Assembly: GCA_037176885.1 (NCBI GenBank)
Contig: JAWWNJ010000043.1
Span: 1,302,001 to 1,366,000, forward strand
DNA length: 64,000 bases
Origin: Favolaschia claudopus
Lineage: Eukaryota; Basidiomycota; Agaricomycetes; Agaricales; Mycenaceae
Reading direction: 5' to 3'
Shown: in pieces, positions 24,706-35,571 of the stretch
Position numbering within the stretch: the first letter of the stretch is position 1
How the letters are laid out: each line of letters begins with the position of its first letter
Made by a program: the position numbers and the translations under genes
Notes under the pieces: generated by a model
The model's input: only the letters and a program-made list of their open reading frames with translations
Databases searched by the model: none
What the model was told of the DNA's origin: nothing

Positions 24706-24787
24706 CGCCACCGCGGGAAGATCAGAGAATGAAACCGTTGGGGAGAAGGGAAAGGATGGAAGGGATTTGCGTGTTATGGCTCGTTCC

Positions 24788-24795
24788 TTTTTATA
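24788..24795 (-). promoter_or_regulatory. TATA box of the peroxidase gene
   Basis: The minus strand reads TATAAAAA, 83 bp upstream of the ATG at 24705. The remaining gap to 25157 shows no gene. Confidence 0.4.
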
Positions 24796-25157
24796 TGTAC
24801 GCATTTCGCCAAGCGGCGCGCGTACATACAGTCGAGTGTTTGCCGAGCAGCTTGAAACTTTTCAGATTCGCGTTCGCAAATCCCAGGCGCCGGATTGGTG
24901 GATCGACAAGCCCGCGTGCCTGGGCGCCCGGCTTGATGTTGCCGAGATGTAAGCGGTCGGAATTGCCCGTCGTGCAATGTGAGGAGCAGTCTGAGGTCAA
25001 CGGTAGCGAGACCAGTGTTTTATACAGAGAGAGAAAGGCAGCAGACGGAATATCAGGCAAGATATCGATGAAGCATTGCCATTCGCTTGGATAAGGATTT
25101 CTACTTATTTTTTGGGTACTGTAAACTTCTTGCGCGCCGACAGTCGAAAATCACAAC

Positions 25158-26741
25158 CTAGAGCTGTTCCGAATCTGAACCCGATGACTCTGAGTCCGAA
25201 TCAAATTGCTCTGAAAAAACATCAACAACAATGCTCAAGTGCGATCTTGAACGACACTCACCATCCTCTTCTGGCCAAATCTCAACATCATTCCCGCACC
25301 TTGAACTCAAAACCAAGTCCAACCCCTCCTCTTCAATCAATCTCATTGCCACCGCCTGCGCAAGGGCTCCAGGATACCACAAGCTTTTGGTATCCCCGTA
25401 CATGGTGAGGAAATTAGAATGCGCTTTTGTGAGGGTCAGCGAACCCTGCTCTGACATCCGATGCAACAGTGCGATCCAATTATCTCCGTAGTTTTCACCG
25501 TTGCTGTCGTTCACGTCAATTTCGTAGTTGAGTACGAGCTCTGTGACTTCAGGCAGATGATTATGTGGTGGTAGGAGGCAAGACATAAAAATAGTTGGGT
25601 CTTCCACTGCGATCTCGACGGAGCGGACGAACGGAAAGCATGAAAGCAACCGCGCCGTTTGGCCGCGATCTTCCCGCTCATCGCAGCCAGACAGAGAGAG
25701 ACATAGATGGGTTATATGGCATGCAGAACGAATGAGAAAGTTGACGAGGTCGAGGGGGATGCAATAAGGCCCGAGTTTGAGGGAGGTAAGATTGGGCAGG
25801 GTTAATAGGCGCAGAGCGGCAGTGTCCCCGGCTGAGGGTAGGCCCACAAAGAGCAGATTTGGGAATGTCTGCGCGACGTCGTCGGAATCGTTCACTGTGA
25901 ACGTCGAAGGCGGCACGAGCGGGCTGCATTGTATATGAGACAGCGCTGAGAAAGTTCGCAATATCTTGAAAAACATCGTGGTCGAGATAGGGGCGGAGAT
26001 CTCGAGATGAGTGAGGGTTGACTTGGGAGAATGATAGTCCAGTGAGACACGGATAAAGCCGTCGGAAAGTATTCTGAACTCTCGCAGCGGAGGTCCGTTC
26101 TGGAGACAGTCCCATATCTCGTCCTCGGTCGCGCGGTATGAGACGAAGTGCGGGATCATCGAAAGCGTATCATCCATGTCGGAGTAGAGCCCCCCGAGAG
26201 TGGGCGCTAATTGTATATTCAGACACTGGAATCGTGCCTGGTTCGCAGAGACGTAGTCGAGTTGAGACCAGTATGCGCCATTGAGAGTGAGTGAAAGCGG
26301 CCTTTCTTTGGCTTGAGAGAACCACATTTCGAGAAGGTTTGGGGCCACTGTGCTCGGATCGATGCGTAGAGAGCGCCACAAAGCACCCGTTGACAGCGCT
26401 ATGTCCCGCCATTGCCGACAGACATGCGTCAGCAGGAGAGGTGCGGTGGATGCGGTGGGAGTGACGTGTTCATCGTCAGGGAGACATTCGATGAATATGC
26501 TGGATGTGACTTCGAAGGGGAGCTTCAGAACGGGGTATACCACGTCCGAGAGACGTGTTTCTAGACGTTCTTCATCTTCTTCCAAAGCGGCCAACAAGTC
26601 TTTGTAACGCGAAATCTGCGACTTCACTTCAGCCAGAGCGGCACGCAGTTCCTGGGGCGAAGCGTCGTCTTCCAAAGTGCCTACAAGCCGACGATGAGGA
26701 GGATTCGAGGCGCAATCGTCACAGTTCGCACAGGAGGACAT
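25158..26741 (-). CDS. F-box-like/LRR protein
   Basis: A single uninterrupted frame of 527 residues, unusual among its intron-rich neighbours but common for this family. The N-terminus MSSCANCDDCASNPPHRR is Cys-rich. A coiled-coil follows at about residues 35-65 (AALAEVKSQISRYKDLLAAL). The F-box-like motif is at about 70-125 (LKLPFEVTSSIFIECLPDDE, then LLLTHVCRQWRDIALSTGAL). Degenerate leucine-rich segments fill the rest, and the acidic C-terminus is rich in Asp/Ser. Such proteins are expected to bind Skp1 and recruit targets for SCF ubiquitin ligase; they are greatly expanded in Agaricomycetes. The start is set by the first ATG with this conserved N-terminus. The 5' end was copied to 34722-34893. 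Confidence 0.85.
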   Translation of the reverse strand: MSSCANCDDCASNPPHRRLVGTLEDDASPQELRAALAEVKSQISRYKDLLAALEEDEERLETRLSDVVYPVLKLPFEVTSSIFIECLPDDEHVTPTASTAPLLLTHVCRQWRDIALSTGALWRSLRIDPSTVAPNLLEMWFSQAKERPLSLTLNGAYWSQLDYVSANQARFQCLNIQLAPTLGGLYSDMDDTLSMIPHFVSYRATEDEIWDCLQNGPPLREFRILSDGFIRVSLDYHSPKSTLTHLEISAPISTTMFFKILRTFSALSHIQCSPLVPPSTFTVNDSDDVAQTFPNLLFVGLPSAGDTAALRLLTLPNLTSLKLGPYCIPLDLVNFLIRSACHITHLCLSLSGCDEREDRGQTARLLSCFPFVRSVEIAVEDPTIFMSCLLPPHNHLPEVTELVLNYEIDVNDSNGENYGDNWIALLHRMSEQGSLTLTKAHSNFLTMYGDTKSLWYPGALAQAVAMRLIEEEGLDLVLSSRCGNDVEIWPEEDGECRSRSHLSIVVDVFSEQFDSDSESSGSDSEQL

Positions 26742-27300
26742 CGTGGTTGTGGGCAAGCCGTTTGCCTTTGTGTCACAGTGTGACGCTTTATCTGTTTTTC
26801 GAGCAAATGGGTTTACCCTCGGCACGGCAGCATTTGCCGTCGAGTCGACCATTCCTACAAATAAATACGGTTCACTCCTCGTTTCTTACACGTTGGGCCG
26901 CCTGCTGAAGGCTGAAACTATTGTGTTCATGCTTACATATATACGATGATCTTCTGCCAAGCAAGTCCAAAGATGGTTTCGAAAGTTGAACATCTTTTTT
27001 CTTCCTGAAAGTATTTTTCAATGTTCTACGAGCTTACGCCCGCCTAATTGGGAATTCAAGCAGGCGGTCATCTATGAAGATAATGCAAGGATTATCACCC
27101 TCATCGTGCAGGCGAACTGGGAGGAGCGAGATGAAGCCGGAAGTCGATTACCTATCCTTGGTGAAAACGGTCGTTGGTACTCGGTGATAATAAAACACGC
27201 GCAAGGAATTTCGTGATCATTGACCATGGTGGTGGGTGGTGATGCGAGAAAGACAAAAAGAAGGTAGAATGCGTCACCAAATTCATGTCACGATGTAAGC
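26742..27300. other. intergenic between two tandem F-box-type genes
   Basis: No gene is seen. It contains the upstream region of the 26741 gene, including TGTCACAGTGTGAC at 26771-26784, a near-palindrome like that at 4011. Confidence 0.4.
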
Positions 27301-28533
27301 TTATCTGGGGGTAAAAGTCCAGTCCTCTACCTCGTTATCCCATTTCCACTTCTGGCCATCTAGATATCAACAGATTAGGAGATATCGCAGTGACCAACGT
27401 TGAAAAACGCACTGATTATCACCTCGACAAGGGTCTCACATTCATCGGACCATCGGCGTATTTCTTCCTCGATTTCGTCTAATTCTAGCTCGTCGAAATG
27501 GGAATCCAGTTCCAGATAGGAAAGAGATGGAAGCTTCTTTAGGTGAGCCGCGATAGCTTCAGCATCGGACTAGAGTGAATTACGCGGTGGATTAGCTCGT
27601 GATTAACAAAATGAGAACGAACACACTAGAAGTAGAGTGCCTGGGCCGCAGTTCAGACCGGGCCTACGAGCGGAAAAGGCTTCAATATGAGGAATGTGGG
27701 CGGCAACCTTTTCAAGTTCGGCTGCGTCGTCAAAGTACTGCACGCCACAGATAACTCCCACAGCTCTTAACTGGGGTATTGTGCTGAGCAAGCGCCAGGT
27801 CGGTCCGAGATTGAAGTTGGGATCATATATCATGACCGTTGCAGACGTTAGGGGTACGTCGTCTAGAACGAAGGAAGCGTAGTGGTCGTGAGGTACGTTT
27901 AGCGTACGAAGATGAGGAAGATGGATTGGTCCCGGTAAACTGAGTCGCTCGTTCTCGAGGAAAGTCAGCTTCATGAGGGTGGAGTGGCGCCCCAAGAAGG
28001 AGATAACGGACGCGCAGCCTTCGGAATGAAGGGTGTATTGGAAACTCGTCAGTCGGGGAAAGGAAGCCCGCTCCATGAGCTCGCTGAAATTGATAGCCGT
28101 TGTAGAGAGGAGGTTCAGTGTCTCGAGTTGAGAAAACTGAGGGACAGCAGTCATAAGGTCCTTGACAATCGACGGGGTATAGGTGCAAGAGTCCCTGCGC
28201 ATGAAGATTTAAAGCCATTTCTTCAAACAGGAGACAAAGACCGTACAGGGCTTCATAATTATCCGGAGGATTAAACTCCCGAATGTGCGGGGAAAGCGAG
28301 GTCCCTCTTTGTGTATTCATGGTTCGCAAAAATAGTTTGAGCTGCGGAATGTCTAAAAGCTCCAGACAGCGGTAGATGAATGGGGTGGCGATGTTATGGA
28401 GCAGACGGGACACCAGGGAGATTGTGCAGAGCTCGGCCAGGCTCAAATCATGCATCACAGTAGCCAGAATCTCGTTGGGAAGCCATCGAATAATCGACCT
28501 TGCCGCTGTGGCGGCTCTTCGAGTCAGGACCAT
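27301..28533 (-). CDS. F-box-type protein with leucine-rich segments
   Basis: It starts MVLTRRAATAARSIIRWLPN. The F-box-like segment is at about residues 17-60 (LPNEILATVMHDLSLAELCT, ISLVSRLLHNIATPFIYRCL), followed by leucine-rich stretches (FSQLETLNLLS, FPRLTSFQYTLH, LPHLRTLNVPH, LKKLPSLSYLELD). There are three introns. One starts at GTACGGTCTTT (phase 2) and ends GCGCAG; one precedes SDAEAIAAHLKK; the last, 53 bp, starts GTGCGT, has a CTAAT branch site and ends TCTAG. That last splice gives the terminal NGQKWKWDNEVEDWTFTPR and TAA at 27301. This Trp-rich ending is typical of mushroom F-box families. It is tandem with the previous gene but not a close copy. Probable SCF adaptor; target unknown. 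Confidence 0.75.
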
Positions 28534-29375
28534 GGGTTGACGATGACGGGAAAAGGTGAGGAGGAAGCGTGACGATCACGATCACATGATGTGACCTGAC
28601 TCGGACACGATTTTTTCGCTGTAACGGGTGATCATCCGTGTTTCGCGCCTGGAGATAAAATCTTTCACATTTGTGAAACGTTCAACATCGTTTTAAATGA
28701 GAATCTAGTAGCCAATCGACCGCCATAGCTATGCTCGCCCAAACGAATTATGTTCCGCACACTGGTACAATTATAGAAAAGTTCGGCCTCCACGTTTGTT
28801 GACTCCCTCGAGATGTGCTGTATGCCTAAGAAACATTAAGTATCAGCAGAGCTGGGCTCGTCAGGACTGTGAGTGGCTCGCAAGTTGAACTGCAACTCAC
28901 CACAATCAAACTTCAAAATTGAAGTTCAAATGAATAATTTCGCAGCTATGACTTCTGTTGAAAAAAGAAACGGAAAGACAACGTGCTTCTTGCGAACCAT
29001 CTCGGTGTCGGAGTGCCTACATATCAGCGTGCTTCATCACAGAAAATCCGCAACGAAACGACACGAAAGTGAGAAACAGAGTCATGCCGGCATGTCACCA
29101 AGATCCCAGGCACAGTCACTGCCACTGATGCTCACCTTGCCTTCCACCCTCATCTTCCCGGTTCGCCCAGAACCCATTTCTTTGATGTTTCGAGAGTCTT
29201 CTTCACTCGCTATTGCGCCTTTGGTTACTAAGCTCACCGGCATCCGGCCCAGCATTAGCCGTTGGCTTTGGGGATTATTAAGCACCATCCAATGGTTAGT
29301 CAGTTAATTGAGACGTCTGCCTACTTAAGTCGCCCACAATCTCTCGCTCATCATTTTCTCTCTCATCCCAATACA
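28534..29375. other. intergenic, no supported gene
   Basis: Divergent promoter region between the F-box-type gene (-) and the second reductase (+). A small inverted repeat AACTTCAA-AA-TTGAAGTT lies near 28910. Short open frames here look like chance. Confidence 0.45.
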
Positions 29376-31027
29376 ATGGCTCCAGTCACCAACGCGCGCG
29401 TCCTCTTTGGCAGTGTTCCTAAAGGTGACTAGGAAGCCTAAGGATGACCACTTGCCGATTCGAATTCTCATAACGGCTTTCGTCAGATTTCCCGATTCCT
29501 GGCGAAACGACTATCTACGATGCAAGCCAGAAGATCGATCTCGACAACGCACCCCTCAATGGTGGATTCCTCGTCAAGACGCTGGTGCTTTCGCTGGACC
29601 CGTACATGCGTGGAAAGATGCGCAGCCCGGAGAAGAAATCCTACTCGGTAAGATATATACATCACCTTTATCGACACTATCTAATTCCGAGCATCGTAGC
29701 CTCCATTCTTCCCTGGGGAACCACTCTACGGGCATGGCGTTGGCGTCGTTCTGCGCTCCGAGAACCCCGAAGTGCCAGTCGGGAAATACATTTATGGGCA
29801 TTTCAGTACGCCAGATCCTTTATATATGCGAATATTACGGTGATAGACGTGTTGCCTTGCAGATCACCAGCAGTATAGCATCGTCGAAGCCAAGGGGGAG
29901 TTTGAATTCCTTGACAAACACCCTAAGCTTCCCTGGACGGTGTTTGTTGGAGCTGCAGGGATGCCTGGTGCGTTGATGACACAGATGAAATATTTCAATC
30001 TATGTGTGGAGCTAATTAATACTCACAGGAAAGACGGCGTTCCACGGGTGGAAGGAGTTTTCCAAGGCCAAGAAAGTATGTTAAGCACAATACCCCCACC
30101 AATGTTTTCTGACGTGAAATGCGTAGGGCGAAGTTGCCTTCATCACCACCGGAGCAGGTACTTGCTTTCACTGTCCTTATTCTCTTTCCCGTACTAATTA
30201 CTTGAACAGGTCCTGTCGGCTCGTACGTTCTCCGCACTTCTCATTCTCTCTTGGCTCACAATTAACTAACACCATCCTCGACAGTTTGGTCATCCAACTC
30301 GCCAAGCGCGACGGCCTCAAGGTCATCGCATCCGCCGGGTCAGAAGACAAGGTCAAATTCATGAAAGACATCGGCGCGGATGTGGCGTTTAATTATAAGA
30401 CGACGGATACACGCGAAGTTTTGGAGCGTGAAGGACCCATTGATGTGTAGGTGTTCTGTTCGTTCTCACTCTGTCATGTGTATGTTTATTGACTGATTGA
30501 AGATATTGGGACAATGTTGGCGGCGAAATCCTCGAAGCTGCTTTGGATAACGCTAACATAAATGCTCGGTTCATTGTGCGTTCATTTGCCCTTTGACGCC
30601 CCCTGCCACTTTCCTGACCGTGAAACAAGGAATGCGGTATGATTTCAGGTATGTCTATCCTCCCACTTTTAATATCGTGGCGTTGAATTTGGTCAATCGT
30701 AGGATATAACACCGGTCACCAAGGCATCAAGGTACTTAGTACCTGACTTTCGACATCCTCCGCTCAAATTCCCTTCCTTTCTTCACTCCACAGAATCTAT
30801 TCCAACTAATTGCTAAATCGATCACCCTCCACGGCCTCCTCGTCTTCCGTCTGCACCACAAATACGACGAGGAATTTTACCGCACCATCCCCGCGTCCTT
30901 GGCATCCGGAGAGATCAAGTACACGGAAGAGGTGCATCATGGCCTCGATAAGATTGGAGATGCGATTTTGAGGATTCAGAAGGGGGAGAATACGGCGAAG
31001 GTGGTTGTTGTGGTTGCGGAGGAGTAG
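29376..31027 (+). CDS. medium-chain NADP-dependent reductase (alkenal/leukotriene-B4-dehydrogenase type), copy 2
   Basis: Paralogue of the gene at 12525 with the same exon order. It starts MAPVTNARVLFGSVPK, continues FPIPGETTIYDASQKID, NGGFLVKTLVLSLDPYMRGK, GVGVVLRSENPEVPVGKYIY, HQQYSIVEAKGEFEFLDKHP, TVFVGAAGMPGKTAFHGWKE, EVAFITTGAGPVGS (cofactor loop), VIQLAKRDGLKVIASAGSED, FMKDIGADVAFNYKTTDT, VYWDNVGGEILEAALDNA and FIECGMISGYNTGHQGIK. It ends AKVVVVVAEE with TAG at 31025. There are many 50-60-bp introns. No zinc ligands are present, as expected for this MDR branch. It should reduce conjugated double bonds with NADPH. Both copies look intact, so they may have split substrates or expression. 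Confidence 0.85.
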
Positions 31028-31570
31028 GTATGAAGCCGTGGGGAATCTGGACAGAGCAGTGAGGGGCGGAGGATAAGCTGTATAGTATGTGGTTTATTTT
31101 GGCTGTACATTCAAATCGGCGGAGGAACAAATGATTGCGTTGATTCATTTCGTAGTGCTCGCGCTAAGACCTATCAAGTCAACGATAATCTTAAGACTTT
31201 CAGGACGGGGCTTTTTTTATCATTCACACTGCCGTACAGACTCAAGCCGCGCAAGGTTACAATTCAACCACTGGTAATTCCCGAATGCAACTCAAGTTGA
31301 TGGAATCGGATCGACAGTCAACAGTCGCGGGTATTCATTGATATCGAAGAGGGTCTATCCAAATATATTACAAGACATTACCGAAGGCGGTACGCGTCTT
31401 CCAGATTTACACTTTGCGCAATCATCATCAATCAACTTTGTGATGCTGCAATTTTCAGGAGTTGAAGTTCGCTCCGCAACAGCATGGGCTTCCCGGAGGG
31501 CAGACGCAGGGCCTAAAATCAGAATCGATTGATTTGTGAGTTCAATATCGTTAGGATTCAAACTTATCGC
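31028..31570. other. intergenic between convergent genes, no supported gene
   Basis: The 3' flanks of the second reductase (+) and the Zn2Cys6 gene (-) meet here. I see nothing else. Confidence 0.45.
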
Positions 31571-32339
31571 TCACAGTGGTTGAGGCCACGAAGGATATCC
31601 CAATCTTCCTGCTTCCGCCTGCGTAGGCTGCTGCGGCAGCATATTATACGCCGGGTCATACTGCTGTGGATAACTGCCATAGGCGGGTTGCCCGCCGTAC
31701 TGAGATTGATGATAGTATGGCGATTGCGGATTCATACCCATTCCACTCGAGGGAGGAGGGTAATATTGGCTGGAGTCCGGAAAGGCCGGAGTTCCCGACG
31801 ACATGTATGACGGCTGCAGCTGCTGCTGTGGTCCCTGCTGCGACCTCGACTTTCCCCCACTACTACTGTTCGCAGGCGCGTTGCGCGGCTGGTAGGGATA
31901 CCGCGGGGCCGAGCTTTGTCTGATACCTTTTCCTTTAGCGGAAGAGGCACTTCCGCCAAGAAAGTCGTTTATTCCGGCGGAAGGCGGAGTGATCGTGTGC
32001 TGCCCCCAGACCTCGTCTCCGTAGCTTCGACCATGAGAAGTGGGGACGTCGATTTCGGGGAGTTGTGGTGTCCCGGGTCGGGAATCCACATCATCGTCGG
32101 GGACTGCGAAGTATTCGCATTTTGCGCCTCTGATAGCGCAGCGTGTGCATGGAGTATATTCGACTTCCGATGTGCGGACGCACTGAGTTGCAGGACAGCC
32201 TCGGTTAGTGATTTGGATGTAACAAAACGGAAGAAGTTCGTACTTTAACTTTTTTCAACCTGCAGTTGGAACATGCAACATATGCTCTGCGCCGTTTGGT
32301 GAAAAGGTTCATCGCGGACGAGGAGGAAGTACTATTCAT
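31571..32339 (-). CDS. small Zn(2)-Cys(6) fungal-type DNA-binding protein
   Basis: Two exons (32339-32244 and 32182-31571, intron 61 bp with GTACGA..CTCAG ends) give 235 residues. The zinc cluster is split by the intron: ACSNCRLKKVK, then CVRTSEVEYTPCTRC and GAKCEYF. This supplies the six cysteines of the C-x2-C-x6-C..C-x2-C-x6-C binuclear cluster, with the basic RLKKVK segment that contacts DNA. The remainder is low-complexity, rich in Pro, Gln, Tyr, Ser and Gly (for example GTPAFPDSSQYYPPPSSGM), consistent with an activation region. No fungal-specific middle-homology domain is present, so it is much shorter than Gal4-type regulators. Likely nuclear. An earlier start than MNSTSSSSAMNLFTKRRR is not excluded. 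Confidence 0.8.
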
Positions 32340-33749
32340 ATCCGGTGAAGTCTGGGTGGTTTCTCGTCGTTTCTGACAGTGAGTCTCTTATATTTCACCT
32401 TCAGTTAATTCCACTGCATTCGTATGTTTCAAGCAAAACAGCGGAACTTGGTCCACGCATGGGATGCAAGCAGAATCAAACCACCTGAACACAGCGCGCA
32501 CTTGATACACTGTTCAACTTCGTGAACAACTCTCCATCGCTCGTTTTACTGTCGAGGCTGCGGCGAAGAATTGCAGGCGAAACATCCCCGAACACTAAAT
32601 CAAACTGATTGCTTTGGAGTGATTCCTATTATGACTTCACATTGCACTAAAGCTCGAAAATAATAGGAACCCCCGCCTGAAGGCATCATTCGAGGCATGC
32701 CTTCGTGTCGCGATCATCGCACTGACCGCATAGCTGAGGCAAAAGAATCAATATCAAGGAGGGCCGTTTCGGGCGAGCATGAGGGGAGGGAGGAGGACTG
32801 CGCGACCTCCGGTAAAAAAACAGGTTGAAGACATCTCCGCTGCCTTCTCAACCCTAGATGATGGGAGCCAAAGGGTCGGGATTTCCTCGTTGAGGCGCTG
32901 CACTCAGCGACGGGTTTTGATGCGGTTGGATTGCTAGTTGATGCCGGGTTCAGATTAGATAAAAAAAAACTTTGTCCTGGACGAAAATTTCAGAACCGCC
33001 GAAATCGCTTCAGAGCGACAGAATTCAAGTCCCTCCTCCTACCTCTTTCGTTCTTTCGATTTCACATCCACACTGGCGATCGTTCCGCACTTCAATCAGT
33101 CAACCCAACTGGTTGACAAGACACCAAATCAGTGATATCAATGACGGCCGTCAACCCCGCATCGTATGCATCCCAAATGGTTTTCTAGGTGGCTCACAGC
33201 ACAGAACCCGAGCATCGCTTATGGGCTTCGAGTACACACGCAGAGAGGTTCACTGGCGACGAATCACGGCTAGGTCTTTTCGGATTCCACGAGCATTTAT
33301 CAACATGCATTGACTCAGTTCGGTCGAGCAGTTGCTTTTCTTCTTCTTCGAACCCAGCAAAATTGATGTGCACTCGGATTGAGCGGAGTGTCCTGACCCC
33401 TTGTTTGCAAATTCAACTTCTTTTGAGTTCTTTGAGCTTGGCTGTGCCGTGATGACGGCAAGTGTTCGGCAAGCAGCGGCTGCGCAGCCGACCCTTCCGT
33501 TGATGAAAATCTGATGTTAGTACTGTCGGCCCGGTTAGGCGTAAAAACCATAAATGGGCGGCTAAAGCTCCATGAATTGTACCGGTGCTTTTTATACAAC
33601 GATACTGTGTGAAATCATCGCTACTTCCATTGCCGACTCATATTTCCAGACGCCATTCTACCTCTCAAATCGATTGTAACTGGACTCCAAGTTCCCTGCA
33701 TCTCAGTTTGAAAACTGGCTCAGTCTAACCAAAGAAACATCATACGAAC
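32340..33749. other. 1.4 kb without a supported gene
   Basis: Short frames on both strands lack ATG context, splice logic or motifs. The stretch contains the 5' flank of the Zn2Cys6 gene and the 3' flank of the small secreted protein. Confidence 0.45.
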
Positions 33750-34432
33750 CTAGACAATCTCCCGTGAACACGGGAACTCTAATCCTCGCTGCCAGCGCCG
33801 TGAAAGATGAAGCGTCGCCCACGAATCGTATGCCGCAATCGGATTATCCGAACAAATGTACGTCCTGACATCGATCAAGGTAGCCTGCCCTCCGCAGATA
33901 CTTTCGAAGCCCAGTACTTCTCCGTAGCGGTAGTATGTCACCGAAGACCCAAAATTGATTCCTTGCCCCGCAGCCGAGAATTCTTTGCCGTTATACGCGT
34001 ACACCAGGGCGTCGGGGTGTGAGGTGTACATGGTTAATGTTTCGTTGAAATGGTATCCGCCGAAGTCACCGGCGCGAGTGGCGCGGGGGTGGTCGTCGAT
34101 ACCAGTAGTGTTTGATACTATGGTGCCCGCCGGATAATGAGTGAATGAACCAGTATGCGGCGCGGAATGTCAAATATCAACTACTGAGTACTTACATACC
34201 AAGACTCGTCGAAGAACGACTTTGTGAAATTCGTGAACTTGTGCACGGGAGCATAGTACTTGTAGCTGTTGGATACGAAGCTGGTGTGTGCATCTCTGTC
34301 GCAACGGATGTCACTGGAAATATACTGCGAGTAGTCACTGGTCGCGTCGACTAGGACAAACGCAGGGATTGAGAGGAGGCAGAGGAGGAGGTGGAGTACT
34401 CGTGTAGAGAGCATTGAGGAGAGGGAGTTCAT
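33750..34432 (-). CDS. small secreted protein, four-cysteine
   Basis: It starts MNSLSSMLSTRVLHLLLCLL and has a strong signal peptide (STRVLHLLLCLLSIPAFVLV). The mature part reads SDYSQYISSDIRCDRDAH, FTNFTKSFFDESW, then after one intron DHPRATRAGDFGGYHFNETL, YTSHPDALVYAYNGKEFSAA, YGEVLGFESICGGQATLID, YICSDNPIAAYDSWATLHLS and EFPCSREIV, with TAG at 33750. Four Cys suit two disulphides, and two NxT/S sites are present. The only intron that keeps frame runs from an unusual GTACTC donor to CACCATAG, giving WYVISNTTG. I do not recognise the family. An extracellular role is inferred only from the leader and the cysteines. Confidence 0.65.
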
Positions 34433-34721
34433 GAGATCCCAAACTCGAGCCCACTTCATTTATGCAGCCAGCGAGAGCGCCATCTCCGTCAAGCGATGAG
34501 CAGCCATTAGTGAGCGACAAAATCGGATCCTTGGGGGCGAAATTAAAAGAACCTTGACTTCATCCCGAGAGTCAGGATTAATTCAAAGGTTCGAAGCGAG
34601 AATCGGGTTTGGCTGGATCCGAATCGCTGTAAGTGGAAATGCGATTGGTGTAGGGCAACGTTCTAGAGAAACGCCAGAACTGCGATAAGGCGCCTAAAAG
34701 ATGCACTTAGTCCGAAACAGA

Positions 34722-34893
34722 AAACTCCAGCCAGAGCGGTACGCAGCTCCTGAGGCGAAACGTCGTCCCCAGAGTGCATCCACGCCGATGATGAGGCGGG
34801 TTCGAGGCGCAATTGTCACAGGTCGCACAGGAGGACATGGTGGTTGTTGGAACTTGGCAAGCCGTTTGCCTTTGTGTCACGTGCACTATGTGA
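34722..34893 (-). pseudogene. copied 5' end of the F-box gene (relic)
   Basis: The minus strand from 34838 reads MSSCATCDNCASNPPHHRR and then loses frame. It is the same sequence as the start of the F-box gene at 26741, with upstream DNA included: both share CAAGCCGTTTGCCTTTGTGT before the ATG region. Similarity stops after about 110 coding bases. The fragment therefore carries the promoter-proximal part and the first codons only, and cannot encode an F-box. Confidence 0.75.
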
Positions 34894-35009
34894 CTCTTTA
34901 TTACCGCCGCCCTCGGCATATCCCGCCGAACTGCCTTTTTCACCCCAATGTCCAGCGCCTGGCGCTTCACGGACACCTCCATCGTACTGAAAGGTACTCA
35001 CCACAACCC

Positions 35010-35306
35010 TTACAGGGCTTCAACTGTTACTCGTTTGGCCATATTGCGTCTCAATGCAAGCGTCCCGCTATCTGCGGCATCTGCGCTTCCGATCATCCAA
35101 CTTCCAACTGCCAATGCCCACACTCTACTCCATGCCAACCCCTCGCCAAATGTACTCTTCTACCAGTCAAATGTGGTCTGCGCGGCTGCGGCGGCCCTCA
35201 CCGGGCGACTGACTTGTCATGCCCTATCCGCCAAGTCATTCTGCTCCGTATTGCTGCAGAACATGCAGCCGCTGGTCCTCTCTTCAAGGTCCCCCCGGAT
35301 CTTTGA
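35010..35306 (+). mobile_element. LINE-type ORF1 zinc-knuckle fragment
   Basis: The frame reads GFNCYSFGHIASQCK, CGICASDHPTSNC and KCGLRGCGGPHRATDLSCP, ending at 35306. Successive CCHC-type knuckles followed by a C..C.GPH....CP module are typical of the nucleic-acid-binding ORF1 of Tad-like non-LTR retrotransposons. The first knuckle has Phe in place of its second Cys. No endonuclease or reverse transcriptase follows, so this is a dead fragment. Confidence 0.6.
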
Positions 35307-35571
35307 AAATTCATTCCCCTTATTTCTCGCCATACGAAACCGAAACCCCGCTCTGAACCCATCAACAGATTCATCTCAATATCTACCGTCTACTTCATCC
35401 ACTGTGCCCTATTCAATGGGTAATTTCCCGGAGTTTGTCGCCCGCTTCACCTGCTCTGCATGTATTACGGTCTACGATGGACATACGTTCAGAAATAGTT
35501 GGAAAGTAGTACAGTAGCAAAGTATCGTGTACCATAGCCGCTTACAGCGGCTCGAGCACGTTAATGGATTT

